Assembly: GCA_900543105.1 (NCBI GenBank)
Contig: UQQA01000106.1
Location: 1-8,715 of the forward strand
Source: an uncultured Ruminococcus sp.
GTDB taxonomy: Bacteria; Bacillota; Clostridia; Oscillospirales; Ruminococcaceae
Direction: 5' to 3'
DNA length: 8,715 nucleotides
Made by a program: the position numbers and the translations under genes. Below are positions 1-6,884 of this stretch, in pieces (within the stretch, counting starts at the first letter, position 1; every line of letters begins with the position of its first letter). The notes below the pieces were generated by a model. It was not told where the DNA came from, searched no databases, and was given only the letters and a program-made list of their open reading frames with translations.

Positions 1-151
1 ATAATTTTTAACTTTATAATTATAGTATCAGAATATTAACATAGTAATAATTATCTGTTACATTTATATTTCTGTAAGATATTCAGCTAAACTAACAACT
101 GCCTAAAATAATTACAGCCGTCTATTGTTAAAAATAGCGCAGGAACGCGTG

Positions 152-195
152 AAAAGCCGAAGCCGCCATTGTTTATAGCGGCAGCTTCGGCTTTT
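152..195 (-). terminator. Bidirectional hairpin terminator after the CDF/metallopeptidase operon
   Basis: Arms 152-163 and 184-195 are perfectly complementary over 12 bp (AAAAGCCGAAGC against GCTTCGGCTTTT). After one mismatch the stem continues for about 3 bp, leaving a loop near 168-180. The outer edge overlaps the TAA stop of the metallopeptidase gene. Read on the minus strand the stem is followed by only four T residues. Read on the plus strand it is followed by TTTTATTTTTT, so it could also stop transcripts arriving from the left. A-rich and T-rich flanks on both sides are typical of bidirectional intrinsic terminators. Confidence 0.85.
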
Positions 196-916
196 ATTTT
201 TTGAGTTGATCCGAATAGATTTTATAGTCGGGAATCACGGACGAAACAACTGCATAAAACTTCGGCGAATGGTTCGGCTCGATAAAGTGCGAATACTCGT
301 GGACGAAAACGTACTTCGCGCACTCTTTTGGATAGCAGATCAGCCTTGTGTTCATCACGATGAAGCCGTCCGTAACGTGACAGCTTCCCCACCTTGACTT
401 CATTTTGCGTAGTTTTACCGGGACTTTTCCGATGCCGTACTTTTCGGCGAAAAGCTGTGAAACCTCGTCATTAAGCTCTCTGAAAAGCTCGACCGTACTA
501 TTATAGTAGAAATTGCGCAGAAGGATCTGTATATAATCCACGCTTTTCGTGTCGAATGTCAGTATCACAAGCTTACCGTCCCCGATGAAAATCCTGTCCT
601 CTATCCCCTGCCGGATTTCAACGGTCAATTCTTCACCAAGAAAGCTTATTTTATCACCGTTTTCGTATGTTTTCGTATCATCATACTCGGTAAAACTGTA
701 CCTTCGCTCCGAGGATAATCTTTCGACGGAATTTTTGATGAAATCATACCTCGACCGCACGAAATCATCGATAAACTTTGCCGTTACACGGTTCGGAGCG
801 GAAACGCTCACGCTCCCGTCCGCTTTTACGCGCATATTTATGTTTTTGACTATTTTTCGGACGAGTGTATAGTCTATCACCTCGCCGCCGCAGTCTACGC
901 TGCGTTTTTCATTCAT
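194..916 (-). CDS. YgjP/COG1451-type zinc metallopeptidase (DUF45, PF01863)
   Basis: A 240-residue soluble protein with no signal peptide or membrane segment, so probably cytoplasmic. The zinc-binding motif HEYSH (HExxH) is at residues 206-210, followed by EPNHSPKF with H216 as the likely third ligand. Just upstream is the family signature MKSRWGSC at 172-179. This HExxH...NHS arrangement with the preceding RWGSC is diagnostic of the YgjP-like/SprT-like metallopeptidase domain (PF01863). The length of about 240 is normal for the family, whose physiological substrate is poorly defined; some members carry a UTP-pyrophosphatase name of uncertain value. The ATG at 916-914 overlaps the TAA stop of the CDF gene by one base (TAATG). 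A GAGGTG ribosome site lies within the end of that gene, so translation is probably coupled. The stop codon runs into a hairpin terminator, making this the last gene of the operon. Family assignment is secure; the biological role is not known. Confidence 0.9.
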   Translation of the reverse strand: MNEKRSVDCGGEVIDYTLVRKIVKNINMRVKADGSVSVSAPNRVTAKFIDDFVRSRYDFIKNSVERLSSERRYSFTEYDDTKTYENGDKISFLGEELTVEIRQGIEDRIFIGDGKLVILTFDTKSVDYIQILLRNFYYNSTVELFRELNDEVSQLFAEKYGIGKVPVKLRKMKSRWGSCHVTDGFIVMNTRLICYPKECAKYVFVHEYSHFIEPNHSPKFYAVVSSVIPDYKIYSDQLKK

Positions 917-2085
917 TATGAATACACCTCATCAACAGTCACGACGAGATTCAGACGCGGGTCTTTTTCAGCGACCCTCTTTTTCAGCTCGTCAACTATT
1001 TTTTTACGTCCATTCTCGTCGAAATTATCGCGGATAACCATATCGAAGATGGTGTTTATTACTTTATCGCCGTTAGTTATTCTGAAATCATGTATTGATA
1101 TGCTGTCGTCTATCTCTTTTGCCGTATCGAGTACAAGCTTTTTCAGTGCAAGAACAGTTTCGTCCTTGTCGGCAACGGGATCCATGTGGATAACAAGCAT
1201 TATCCCGAGCTTTTCGGTAACATCGCGCTCTATCTCGTCAATGACTTCGTGCGCGTGGACGATATTGGAGTTTTCGGGTACTTCGGCATGGACGGAGGCG
1301 AATTTTCGTCCCGGACCGTAATCGTGGATGATGAGGTCGTGGATACCGCAGATCTCATCGGCTTTCAGAATTTCGTCCGTTATCTGCTGTATAAGCTCGG
1401 GCGAAGGTGCTGTTCCGAGAAGAAGCCCGATGGTTTCGCGCGTGAGGTCGAAGCCGCCGTACATTATGTAAACTGCGACTATAATGCCGATATATCCATC
1501 GATTGAGAACGGGAGAAAATAACCTACCGCTGTCGCAACGATAACGGCGGAAGTCGAGATAACGTCGTTTATACTGTCGCGCGCGGTCGCTCTCATTACG
1601 GACGAGTCGATTTTTTTGCCGATATAGGTATAAGCGCAGTACATCCAGAGCTTCACGAGCAGTGAAAGCGCAAGAATTATCATCATCGGCAGGCTGAACG
1701 ATATCTGCTCCGGGTGAAGAATTTTGTCAAACGATGATTTGAAAAGCTCGAAGCCGACAAGCATTATAAGAAATGCTACAATAAGCGAGGATATATATTC
1801 CAATCTGCCATGACCGTAAGGGTGTTCACGGTCGGGGCGGCGGTTGGAAAGCTTCGCACCGATTACTGCAACGCAGCAGCTTCCCATATCGGAGAGGTTA
1901 TTGAACGCGTCTGACATAATTGCGATACTTTTCATTGCCATTCCGATAAAAAGCTTCACGCCGAACAGGAAAAGGTTGCATATACCGCCGAGTACGCCGC
2001 CAAGCACGGAATAGCTCTCGCGGACTTTTTTATCCTCGGTTTTTTCATAATTTTTCACGAATGTCTTTACCAGCAGTTTTATCAT
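916..2085 (-). CDS. Cation diffusion facilitator (CDF) family metal exporter with duplicated C-terminal domain
   Basis: A 389-residue membrane transporter expected to exchange cytosolic divalent metal for protons. About six hydrophobic segments lie at residues 29-51, 57-77, 98-115, 133-155, 173-191 and 195-213. The CDF signature SDAFNNLSD (TM2, residues 58-66) and RDSINDVIS (TM5, 169-177) supply the four positions equivalent to YiiP D45/D49/H153/D157; here they read D59, N63, D170, D174. Lack of the TM5 histidine argues against a classical zinc transporter and favours Mn2+ or Fe2+ (inference). The HPYGHGRLEY loop (88-97) is also a family mark. The cytoplasmic dimerisation domain (about 227-305) is followed by an extra similar unit (about 307-389). 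Start choice: a GTG at 2094 is possible, but the ATG at 2085 sits six bases after GGGGTG, the only good ribosome site. It is the first gene of an operon with the metallopeptidase. Confidence 0.93.
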   Translation of the reverse strand: MIKLLVKTFVKNYEKTEDKKVRESYSVLGGVLGGICNLFLFGVKLFIGMAMKSIAIMSDAFNNLSDMGSCCVAVIGAKLSNRRPDREHPYGHGRLEYISSLIVAFLIMLVGFELFKSSFDKILHPEQISFSLPMMIILALSLLVKLWMYCAYTYIGKKIDSSVMRATARDSINDVISTSAVIVATAVGYFLPFSIDGYIGIIVAVYIMYGGFDLTRETIGLLLGTAPSPELIQQITDEILKADEICGIHDLIIHDYGPGRKFASVHAEVPENSNIVHAHEVIDEIERDVTEKLGIMLVIHMDPVADKDETVLALKKLVLDTAKEIDDSISIHDFRITNGDKVINTIFDMVIRDNFDENGRKKIVDELKKRVAEKDPRLNLVVTVDEVYS

Positions 2086-2106
2086 AATTGTCACCCCAAA
2101 AATATA

Positions 2107-2135
2107 ATACTAATTTTTAATCAAAGTGTAGACAA
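2107..2135 (-). promoter_or_regulatory. Candidate promoter of the CDF operon
   Basis: On the minus strand TTGTCT (2135-2130) and TAGTAT (2112-2107) are separated by 17 nt, each matching the sigma-70/sigma-A consensus at 4 of 6 positions. The predicted transcript would begin about 15-20 nt before the ATG at 2085. The -35 box and spacer lie inside the left arm of the long palindrome at 2112-2219. The boxes are only moderate and the region is AT-rich, so chance matches are possible. Confidence 0.35.
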
Positions 2136-2219
2136 AAAATCGGCGCAAAACCCATATAAAGCTGTTACAACAGCTACGAGCTTTTGCTTGATTTTTTGTA
2201 CACTTTCAGTTTAAAAATT
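2112..2219. repeat. 108-nt interrupted palindrome between the CDF and FN3 genes
   Basis: Five nested paired blocks can be read directly: 2112-2120 with 2211-2219 (9 bp), 2123-2130 with 2199-2206 (8 bp), 2133-2141 with 2190-2198 (9 bp), 2145-2150 with 2182-2187 (6 bp), and the inner pair 2160-2166 with 2169-2175 (7 bp, AGCTGTT/AACAGCT around AC). That is 39 base pairs in 108 nt, interrupted only by small bulges and one internal loop. It encodes no protein. It could be a miniature inverted-repeat element, an extended hairpin in an mRNA end or leader, or a regulatory palindrome. No clear target-site duplication is visible beyond AT-rich flanks. Confidence 0.75.
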
Positions 2220-2229
2220 TGTATAAGGA

Positions 2230-2273
2230 AACGCTGACCAAGCAATCGGCAAATGAATGCGTTGATCAGCGTT
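2230..2273 (-). terminator. Terminator-like hairpin downstream of the FN3 protein gene
   Basis: Arms 2230-2241 (AACGCTGACCAA) and 2262-2273 (TTGATCAGCGTT) pair at 11 of 12 positions around a 20-nt loop that can itself pair partly. It begins about 30 nt beyond the TAA stop of the FN3 gene. In that gene's orientation the trailing T-tract is poor (TTTCC). In the plus orientation the hairpin is followed by six T residues (2272-2277), so it is a better terminator for a plus-strand transcript, although no plus-strand gene is seen before it. Confidence 0.55.
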
Positions 2274-2304
2274 TTTTACTCTTTGATTTTTTCAGGCAGC
2301 TCGG

Positions 2305-5300
2305 TTACTTCTTTATGCGGTATCTCTTCTTGGTTCTTTCAACGAACTTTGTCTTCTTCGCGATAGGAAGAGCATCGGGTATCGATGTGATAAGGAGAAC
2401 GCCCGTATTGAAGCTTCCCGAATATCCGCCCGAGCCTGAAGCGCCGCTTCCCGATGTAACATCATCGAGGTTATCCTTGTAGATGACGAATGCAAACGGT
2501 GAGCAGCTTGCGGTTGTGAACTGAACGCACCATACTCCGCCGACATCTACGATAGCGCTCGGAAGCACTTCAAGGTCGGTCGAGTTGATGAAGATATTAT
2601 CGGAAACAGTGTCCTCGATGATCTCCGTTCCGTCGTCCTTAAGGTGGATAACTGTGATATAATCGCGGTAATCCTTCATAACATCGGGTACGGGAACTGT
2701 GAATGTTACGTTGAAGCCGTCATTCGGTTCGACCTCGACAAGTGTATTTTCGAGATAGAGCGAGATATCGAACGGGTAAACAATGAAGCTCTTCAAGCCG
2801 TTTGCATAACCGCGGAGGACTTCCTTTACGGCTCTTGTCGATTCGTCATTGACGGAAAAATAAGCATCAACGGGTTCATCAAATGCTTCGTGGTTTGCAG
2901 CCGCTGATATAAGCTCGCTGTGTGAGATGCCATAAGGCGCTGTGCCCTTGATGTTGATAGTATAGTCAACATCTGCGGCATTTCCCGAAGTAGGGATAGC
3001 ACTTACTGCGAGTGAATAGTCACCGATAACTCTTACACCGTTGACGAATTTATATCCTGCGACCATATAGGTGTACTTCTTGCCGTTTTTAAGTCCCGTG
3101 TGTTCATATGCGCCCTTTGAAACAATGCTCAATGGCTGGAAGTCGCCCGTGTTGTCGTCATAAACATAGACGATATAGCCGTCGACACCCTTTGTTGTTG
3201 ACCATTTGAGCGCAACTGTCCTGTTTCCGGGAGTTGCAACGAGGTCATTCGGAGGCGGATAGCTTGCACCGATGCGGACCGTTATCGTATTTGTCTTACC
3301 ACTGACTATCTTCTGATTATTATCGAGCTTATAAGCTACTACATAATATGACCATGTTTCGCCCTCGGTGAGACCGCTGTGGATATAGGAGTTCTTGGAA
3401 ACATCAATTTCCAGCTTCTTTCCGCTGTCAGAAGTGCCGTAAACGGTATAGCCGCTTGCGCCTGTTACCTTTGTCCAGCTGAGGATAGCTGAATTCTCAT
3501 TTGTAGTTACCGCAAAATCGATAGGTGTTGCGACAGCGCCGCCTACAACAGCGGAAACAGTAACGGACTGAACTCCGTAAACAGAAGAACCGTTTACATT
3601 TTTATATGCAACGACATAGTAATAATATGTCTTGCCGGGGGTAAGTCCCGTGTGGAGGAACTCACTCTTTGTGACGTTAAAGGTTTCGGTCTTTCCGTCA
3701 CATTTAGCATAGATGATGTAACCCTCTGCGCCTGCAACATCGCTCCAGTCGAGCTTTATCTGTCTGTCGCCCGATGTTGCAATGAGGTCAACGGGCATTC
3801 CCACCGAGCCGCCGATAGTAACGGTTTCGGTATTTGAACGGTCGCCCTCGAAATACTGGACTGTACCGTCAGAAAGCACGGACGAACGGTAAGGAACAAC
3901 ATAGTAGCTGTAGGTCTGACCGTATTTTACATCGGTATGCGTGTATGAATTTGCAGTGATATCCTTGCGGATAGTACTGCCGTTGTTTGTGATATAGAGA
4001 TAATAGCCTGTGTAGTCGCCCGTTGCCTTTGTCCAGGAAAGCTTGACTGCATCGCCGTCCTGAACAGCGGTGAGGTCAGTAACTTTCATAATTGGTTCGC
4101 CGACAACTGCATAAGCAAGGTTTGATGCATCGGTCTTTTTAGGCTCGGAAAGTCCCGAAACACGCTTTGTGCCCTTAACTGAAAAAACGTAAAGGTCGCC
4201 TGCACGAAGTCCCGAAAGCTCATACTTTGTTCCGGTAAGGTTCTCTGTAGTTGTGGAGAGCAGATTACTGTTCTTGTCATAGCGCTTGACAGTAAGCTCA
4301 TAACCCGTAGCCGTGTCAACGGGATCCCAGGTTACTGTGATATTGCCGCTTGACGTAACAGCCTTTACATTCTTGGGAGGGTCAAACGGAGTTGTTATCT
4401 TGACAGTGTAGCCCTCGGGATTCGGCTGAAACTCACTCGCCGGGCGCTTTACAACATTAGACGGGTCGGACGGATCTGCTGTAAGGACATAAGATCTTAC
4501 ACGGAAAGTGTAATTGATATCGGGAGTGAGGTTGTGAACAGTATAAGAGAACTTGTTCGCCTGACCGCTTACCGCAACATCGGCAGCCTTCTGTGTGATC
4601 TCTCTTGCATTATCGGTGAAAGCCTCATCATAAAGTGAAGCGTATGTATCATTGTATTCGCCCGAGAAGTTTTCCTTTATATAGGAAAGCGCATTGTCGA
4701 TATCAGCCCATGTGACTTCACTGTGAGCAGCCTTGACCTTTTCAACAGCTTTGGATTCAATATTCTTTGTGACTTCCTTGAGCGTATCTGTCTTGATGTA
4801 CTGGATATCGAAGCCGACAGCCTTGGGGTCGCTGCATATCCACGAAATTTCGGCGAAATCATCTCCCGAAACTACCTGAATGGTGTGAGGAGCATAAAGC
4901 GTTTCCATCGCGAGCTTCTTGGAAACGACCGCAGGAGGAGCGCTGTTTTTGCCGCCCGCATTCGGGTTTTTGGAATTTACAGCTGTGAGATAGTATGTAT
5001 ATTCGGTGTCATAAGCGATATTCTGATCGGTATATGTTGAAGTTGTTCCGTTGGTAACAGTTGCAATGACTTTTCTGCCGCTCACAGGCTCAGAGCCGTA
5101 TTTGAATGTACGCTCGATGATATAACCCGTAGCATTTTCAACGGGATCCCAAACGAGAACAAAATCAACGCCATTCTGCGTTACCGAGAAATTCTGCGGA
5201 ACAGCTGTGTTCGTGTAAACAGACGCAGCGTTGGAATCGATGCTGCTGTCTGTACCTGCGCCGGGAGTATGACCCGTGATGAACAGACCGCTCTTTAACT

Positions 5301-6717
5301 CATAATCGGCTGTGGAATTTACTCCGCTTCCCGTTTCCCACCTTACGGGAACAATATAATATTTGTATCCCGTTGTAGGCTTAACTCCGCTGTCGGTGGT
5401 ATCTTCAAAAACAAGATCACCGTAGCTGAGTGTGGGAGCATCGACAGTAGCAATAAGCTTATACAACTTATCAGAGCCTGCATATTCGCTTCTGTAAACA
5501 AGGTAGCCGAGGGTGCCAGCCGGAGGATTGCTTCCGAGCCTTACTTCAACGCTGTCAAGCTGAGTACCGGTATCATGATTATAGACAGCAGTTGCCTTTA
5601 CATCGGCAAGTCTTCTCGTAGGGAGATCCATTGTGTTGGAATAATGCGGGATAGTTGCTGCCTTTGAAGCAGATGTCAAATCATTTTTACTGGGTATAGA
5701 TGTGTATTTCTTGTTGCTGTCATAAGAACCTGGGTAATAGACCTGAACATTTGTCCCTGCCTGATAAAGCGGAACATCGATAAAGCCGTCCGCACCGTCA
5801 TCGGATTGAACTGTTCTTTCAGGATAAGATACTGTTTTCGGCGTTGGATTTCCGCTGTTTTTAATATAACCGTTTTCGTCAAGCTCATATCCGACAACAA
5901 ATTTACTCTTGGTGTTGCTGTAAGCTACCCACTGCTGGTTTGCAGTAAGTACAAATCTATATTCTGCATCGGGGTCAAGATCTGTAACCTCAATATACTC
6001 TGAAAGGTTGGCAAAATTTTCCTTTTTTACATTATTGCCCTTCCAACTTGAACCGGTATTGCATCGTTTGAACTGCGTTTTTCCGTCCTTTGTTATAAAC
6101 GCCCATACTTCAATTGTAGTAAGAATACCGTCTGTTTTGCTCTTTGTACTGTTGCCGTCGAACACAAACTGCGATGGGAGAGCATCACCGCCCGTACCTC
6201 TTGTATAATCAGCCTTATTCCACTGAATTTTACAGCTTGTAGCAGTGATATCAGTTATAGCCTTTATCTTTGGAGCGATAAAATTATCAAAAGGAATGCT
6301 TATATCGAATACAACGCTCGTATCATTGTCAATGCTTACAAAAACGCTGTCCTTAAGATTAATGCCAGTCCAATCTCTCGGCATATCGGCGGCAAAAGAC
6401 TCGATAGACGGGAAAACGGCCGGCACGAACATCATCACGCAGGCGAAGCTCAGAACGACCGACATCAATCTCGGCATAAAGCCTTTCTTCACATAGACTA
6501 TGTCATCTCTCCGTGTTCGACTGTGCTTTTCGCGAGCCTTTATTCCGAGGAAATTTCCGTCCTTATCGGAAAGAGCAATGTCCAGATTGCATACAATAGA
6601 ATAGAAAAGCTTAACAAGACCTGCTGCGGCAAGACAAGGCAGGAGCAGAAACACGTTTTTTTCCGTAGTATCGGAAAGCTTCCTTAAAATTTTTTTACGT
6701 CTATTAAAATCAAACAT
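2305..6717 (-). CDS. Large secreted or membrane-anchored multi-FN3-domain protein
   Basis: About 1470 residues, probably extracellular. The ATG at 6717 follows GGAGGG by 5 nt; a GTG two codons earlier lies within the ribosome site. The N-terminus has a hydrophobic stretch (about 22-48), a charged linker, then a signal-peptide-like segment (about 76-110, KKGFMPRLMSVVLSF... ending FAA). FN3-like domains follow: divergent at about 146-280 and 365-485, clearer at 503-603, an interrupted one at 604-778 with a helical insertion near 652-715, then 779-873, and four closely similar units at 874-1243. These four share W at strand B, GYxxY at strand C and YxHTxLxxGxxYxYYVVxYK. A C-terminal beta-rich region (about 1250-1418) ends in a Ser/Gly linker and a tail rich in Lys and Arg. 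There is no LPXTG, dockerin, SLH or catalytic domain that I recognise. Adhesion or scaffolding at the cell surface is inference. The gene is monocistronic, with its own promoter. Confidence 0.9.
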   Translation of the reverse strand: MFDFNRRKKILRKLSDTTEKNVFLLLPCLAAAGLVKLFYSIVCNLDIALSDKDGNFLGIKAREKHSRTRRDDIVYVKKGFMPRLMSVVLSFACVMMFVPAVFPSIESFAADMPRDWTGINLKDSVFVSIDNDTSVVFDISIPFDNFIAPKIKAITDITATSCKIQWNKADYTRGTGGDALPSQFVFDGNSTKSKTDGILTTIEVWAFITKDGKTQFKRCNTGSSWKGNNVKKENFANLSEYIEVTDLDPDAEYRFVLTANQQWVAYSNTKSKFVVGYELDENGYIKNSGNPTPKTVSYPERTVQSDDGADGFIDVPLYQAGTNVQVYYPGSYDSNKKYTSIPSKNDLTSASKAATIPHYSNTMDLPTRRLADVKATAVYNHDTGTQLDSVEVRLGSNPPAGTLGYLVYRSEYAGSDKLYKLIATVDAPTLSYGDLVFEDTTDSGVKPTTGYKYYIVPVRWETGSGVNSTADYELKSGLFITGHTPGAGTDSSIDSNAASVYTNTAVPQNFSVTQNGVDFVLVWDPVENATGYIIERTFKYGSEPVSGRKVIATVTNGTTSTYTDQNIAYDTEYTYYLTAVNSKNPNAGGKNSAPPAVVSKKLAMETLYAPHTIQVVSGDDFAEISWICSDPKAVGFDIQYIKTDTLKEVTKNIESKAVEKVKAAHSEVTWADIDNALSYIKENFSGEYNDTYASLYDEAFTDNAREITQKAADVAVSGQANKFSYTVHNLTPDINYTFRVRSYVLTADPSDPSNVVKRPASEFQPNPEGYTVKITTPFDPPKNVKAVTSSGNITVTWDPVDTATGYELTVKRYDKNSNLLSTTTENLTGTKYELSGLRAGDLYVFSVKGTKRVSGLSEPKKTDASNLAYAVVGEPIMKVTDLTAVQDGDAVKLSWTKATGDYTGYYLYITNNGSTIRKDITANSYTHTDVKYGQTYSYYVVPYRSSVLSDGTVQYFEGDRSNTETVTIGGSVGMPVDLIATSGDRQIKLDWSDVAGAEGYIIYAKCDGKTETFNVTKSEFLHTGLTPGKTYYYYVVAYKNVNGSSVYGVQSVTVSAVVGGAVATPIDFAVTTNENSAILSWTKVTGASGYTVYGTSDSGKKLEIDVSKNSYIHSGLTEGETWSYYVVAYKLDNNQKIVSGKTNTITVRIGASYPPPNDLVATPGNRTVALKWSTTKGVDGYIVYVYDDNTGDFQPLSIVSKGAYEHTGLKNGKKYTYMVAGYKFVNGVRVIGDYSLAVSAIPTSGNAADVDYTINIKGTAPYGISHSELISAAANHEAFDEPVDAYFSVNDESTRAVKEVLRGYANGLKSFIVYPFDISLYLENTLVEVEPNDGFNVTFTVPVPDVMKDYRDYITVIHLKDDGTEIIEDTVSDNIFINSTDLEVLPSAIVDVGGVWCVQFTTASCSPFAFVIYKDNLDDVTSGSGASGSGGYSGSFNTGVLLITSIPDALPIAKKTKFVERTKKRYRIKK
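2989..4098 (-). repeat. Four tandem FN3 units of about 90 codons within the large gene
   Basis: Units lie at 3808-4098, 3538-3807, 3268-3537 and 2989-3267. Each begins with a P-x-D-L or similar strand (for example MPVDLIATSGDRQIKLDWS), then GYxxY, and a closing block such as HTGLTPGKTYYYYVVAYK. Unit spacing is regular at 90-97 codons. They are much more like each other than the N-terminal FN3 domains are, which points to local tandem duplication after the other domains had diverged. Similarity is visible in the protein and partly in the DNA, so the array could recombine. Confidence 0.75.
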
Positions 6718-6722
6718 ATACA

Positions 6723-6728
6723 CCCTCC
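6723..6728 (-). promoter_or_regulatory. Ribosome binding site that fixes the FN3 gene start
   Basis: GGAGGG on the minus strand sits 5 nt before the ATG at 6717-6715. The alternative GTG at 6723-6721 overlaps this site and would have no ribosome site of its own, so the ATG is preferred. Confidence 0.8.
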
Positions 6729-6732
6729 GTAA

Positions 6733-6778
6733 AGTAATATGTGCAAATTACTAATTGTATAAAAGGAAGTCATTTGCA
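6733..6778 (-). promoter_or_regulatory. Leader of the FN3 mRNA with two mutually exclusive hairpins
   Basis: The leader from the predicted start near 6801 to the ATG is about 84 nt. Two perfect stems share bases: 6742-6748 with 6772-6778 (TGCAAAT/ATTTGCA, 7 bp), and 6733-6738 with 6747-6752 (AGTAAT/ATTACT, 6 bp, 8-nt loop), the latter ending a few bases before the GGAGGG site. They cannot form together because both use 6747-6748. Both are AT-rich and weak, so a regulatory role is speculative. I recognise no known riboswitch class. Confidence 0.3.
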
Positions 6779-6808
6779 TAACAAAATGATCCCATAGATA
6801 TTTATTAG

Positions 6809-6837
6809 ATTATAACATATTATGAAAAATTTGTCCA
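6809..6837 (-). promoter_or_regulatory. Strong sigma-A-type promoter of the FN3 gene
   Basis: Minus-strand TGGACA (6837-6832) and a perfect TATAAT (6814-6809) are separated by exactly 17 nt. The predicted start is near 6801-6803, giving a leader of about 84 nt. It lies between the stop codon of the upstream membrane-protein gene and the FN3 start, so the FN3 gene can be transcribed on its own. Confidence 0.75.
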
Positions 6838-6857
6838 GTACAGCAGAGTAAAATTTT

Positions 6858-6884
6858 GCACAAAAATATGCTTTTTATAACAGC
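6858..6884 (-). terminator. Weak hairpin with T-tract after the small membrane protein gene
   Basis: On the minus strand AAAATGC and GCATATTTTT can pair around a loop formed by the last codon and the stop of the membrane-protein gene. The stem is short and AT-rich, so termination would be inefficient. Some read-through into the FN3 gene is likely. Confidence 0.3.

Noticed and set aside
1..151. AT-rich left edge considered for a promoter or small gene
   Set aside because: It contains many AT-rich hexamers but no pair of boxes leading to a gene and no ORF of note.
2112..2219. Long palindrome considered as an insertion-sequence end or complete IS
   Set aside because: No transposase ORF or remnant is present and no clear target duplication can be seen, so only a repeat/palindrome is called.
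2989..4098. Regularly spaced repeats considered as a CRISPR-like or minisatellite array
   Set aside because: The period of about 270-290 bp, the intact reading frame and FN3 strand motifs show it is a protein-domain repeat.
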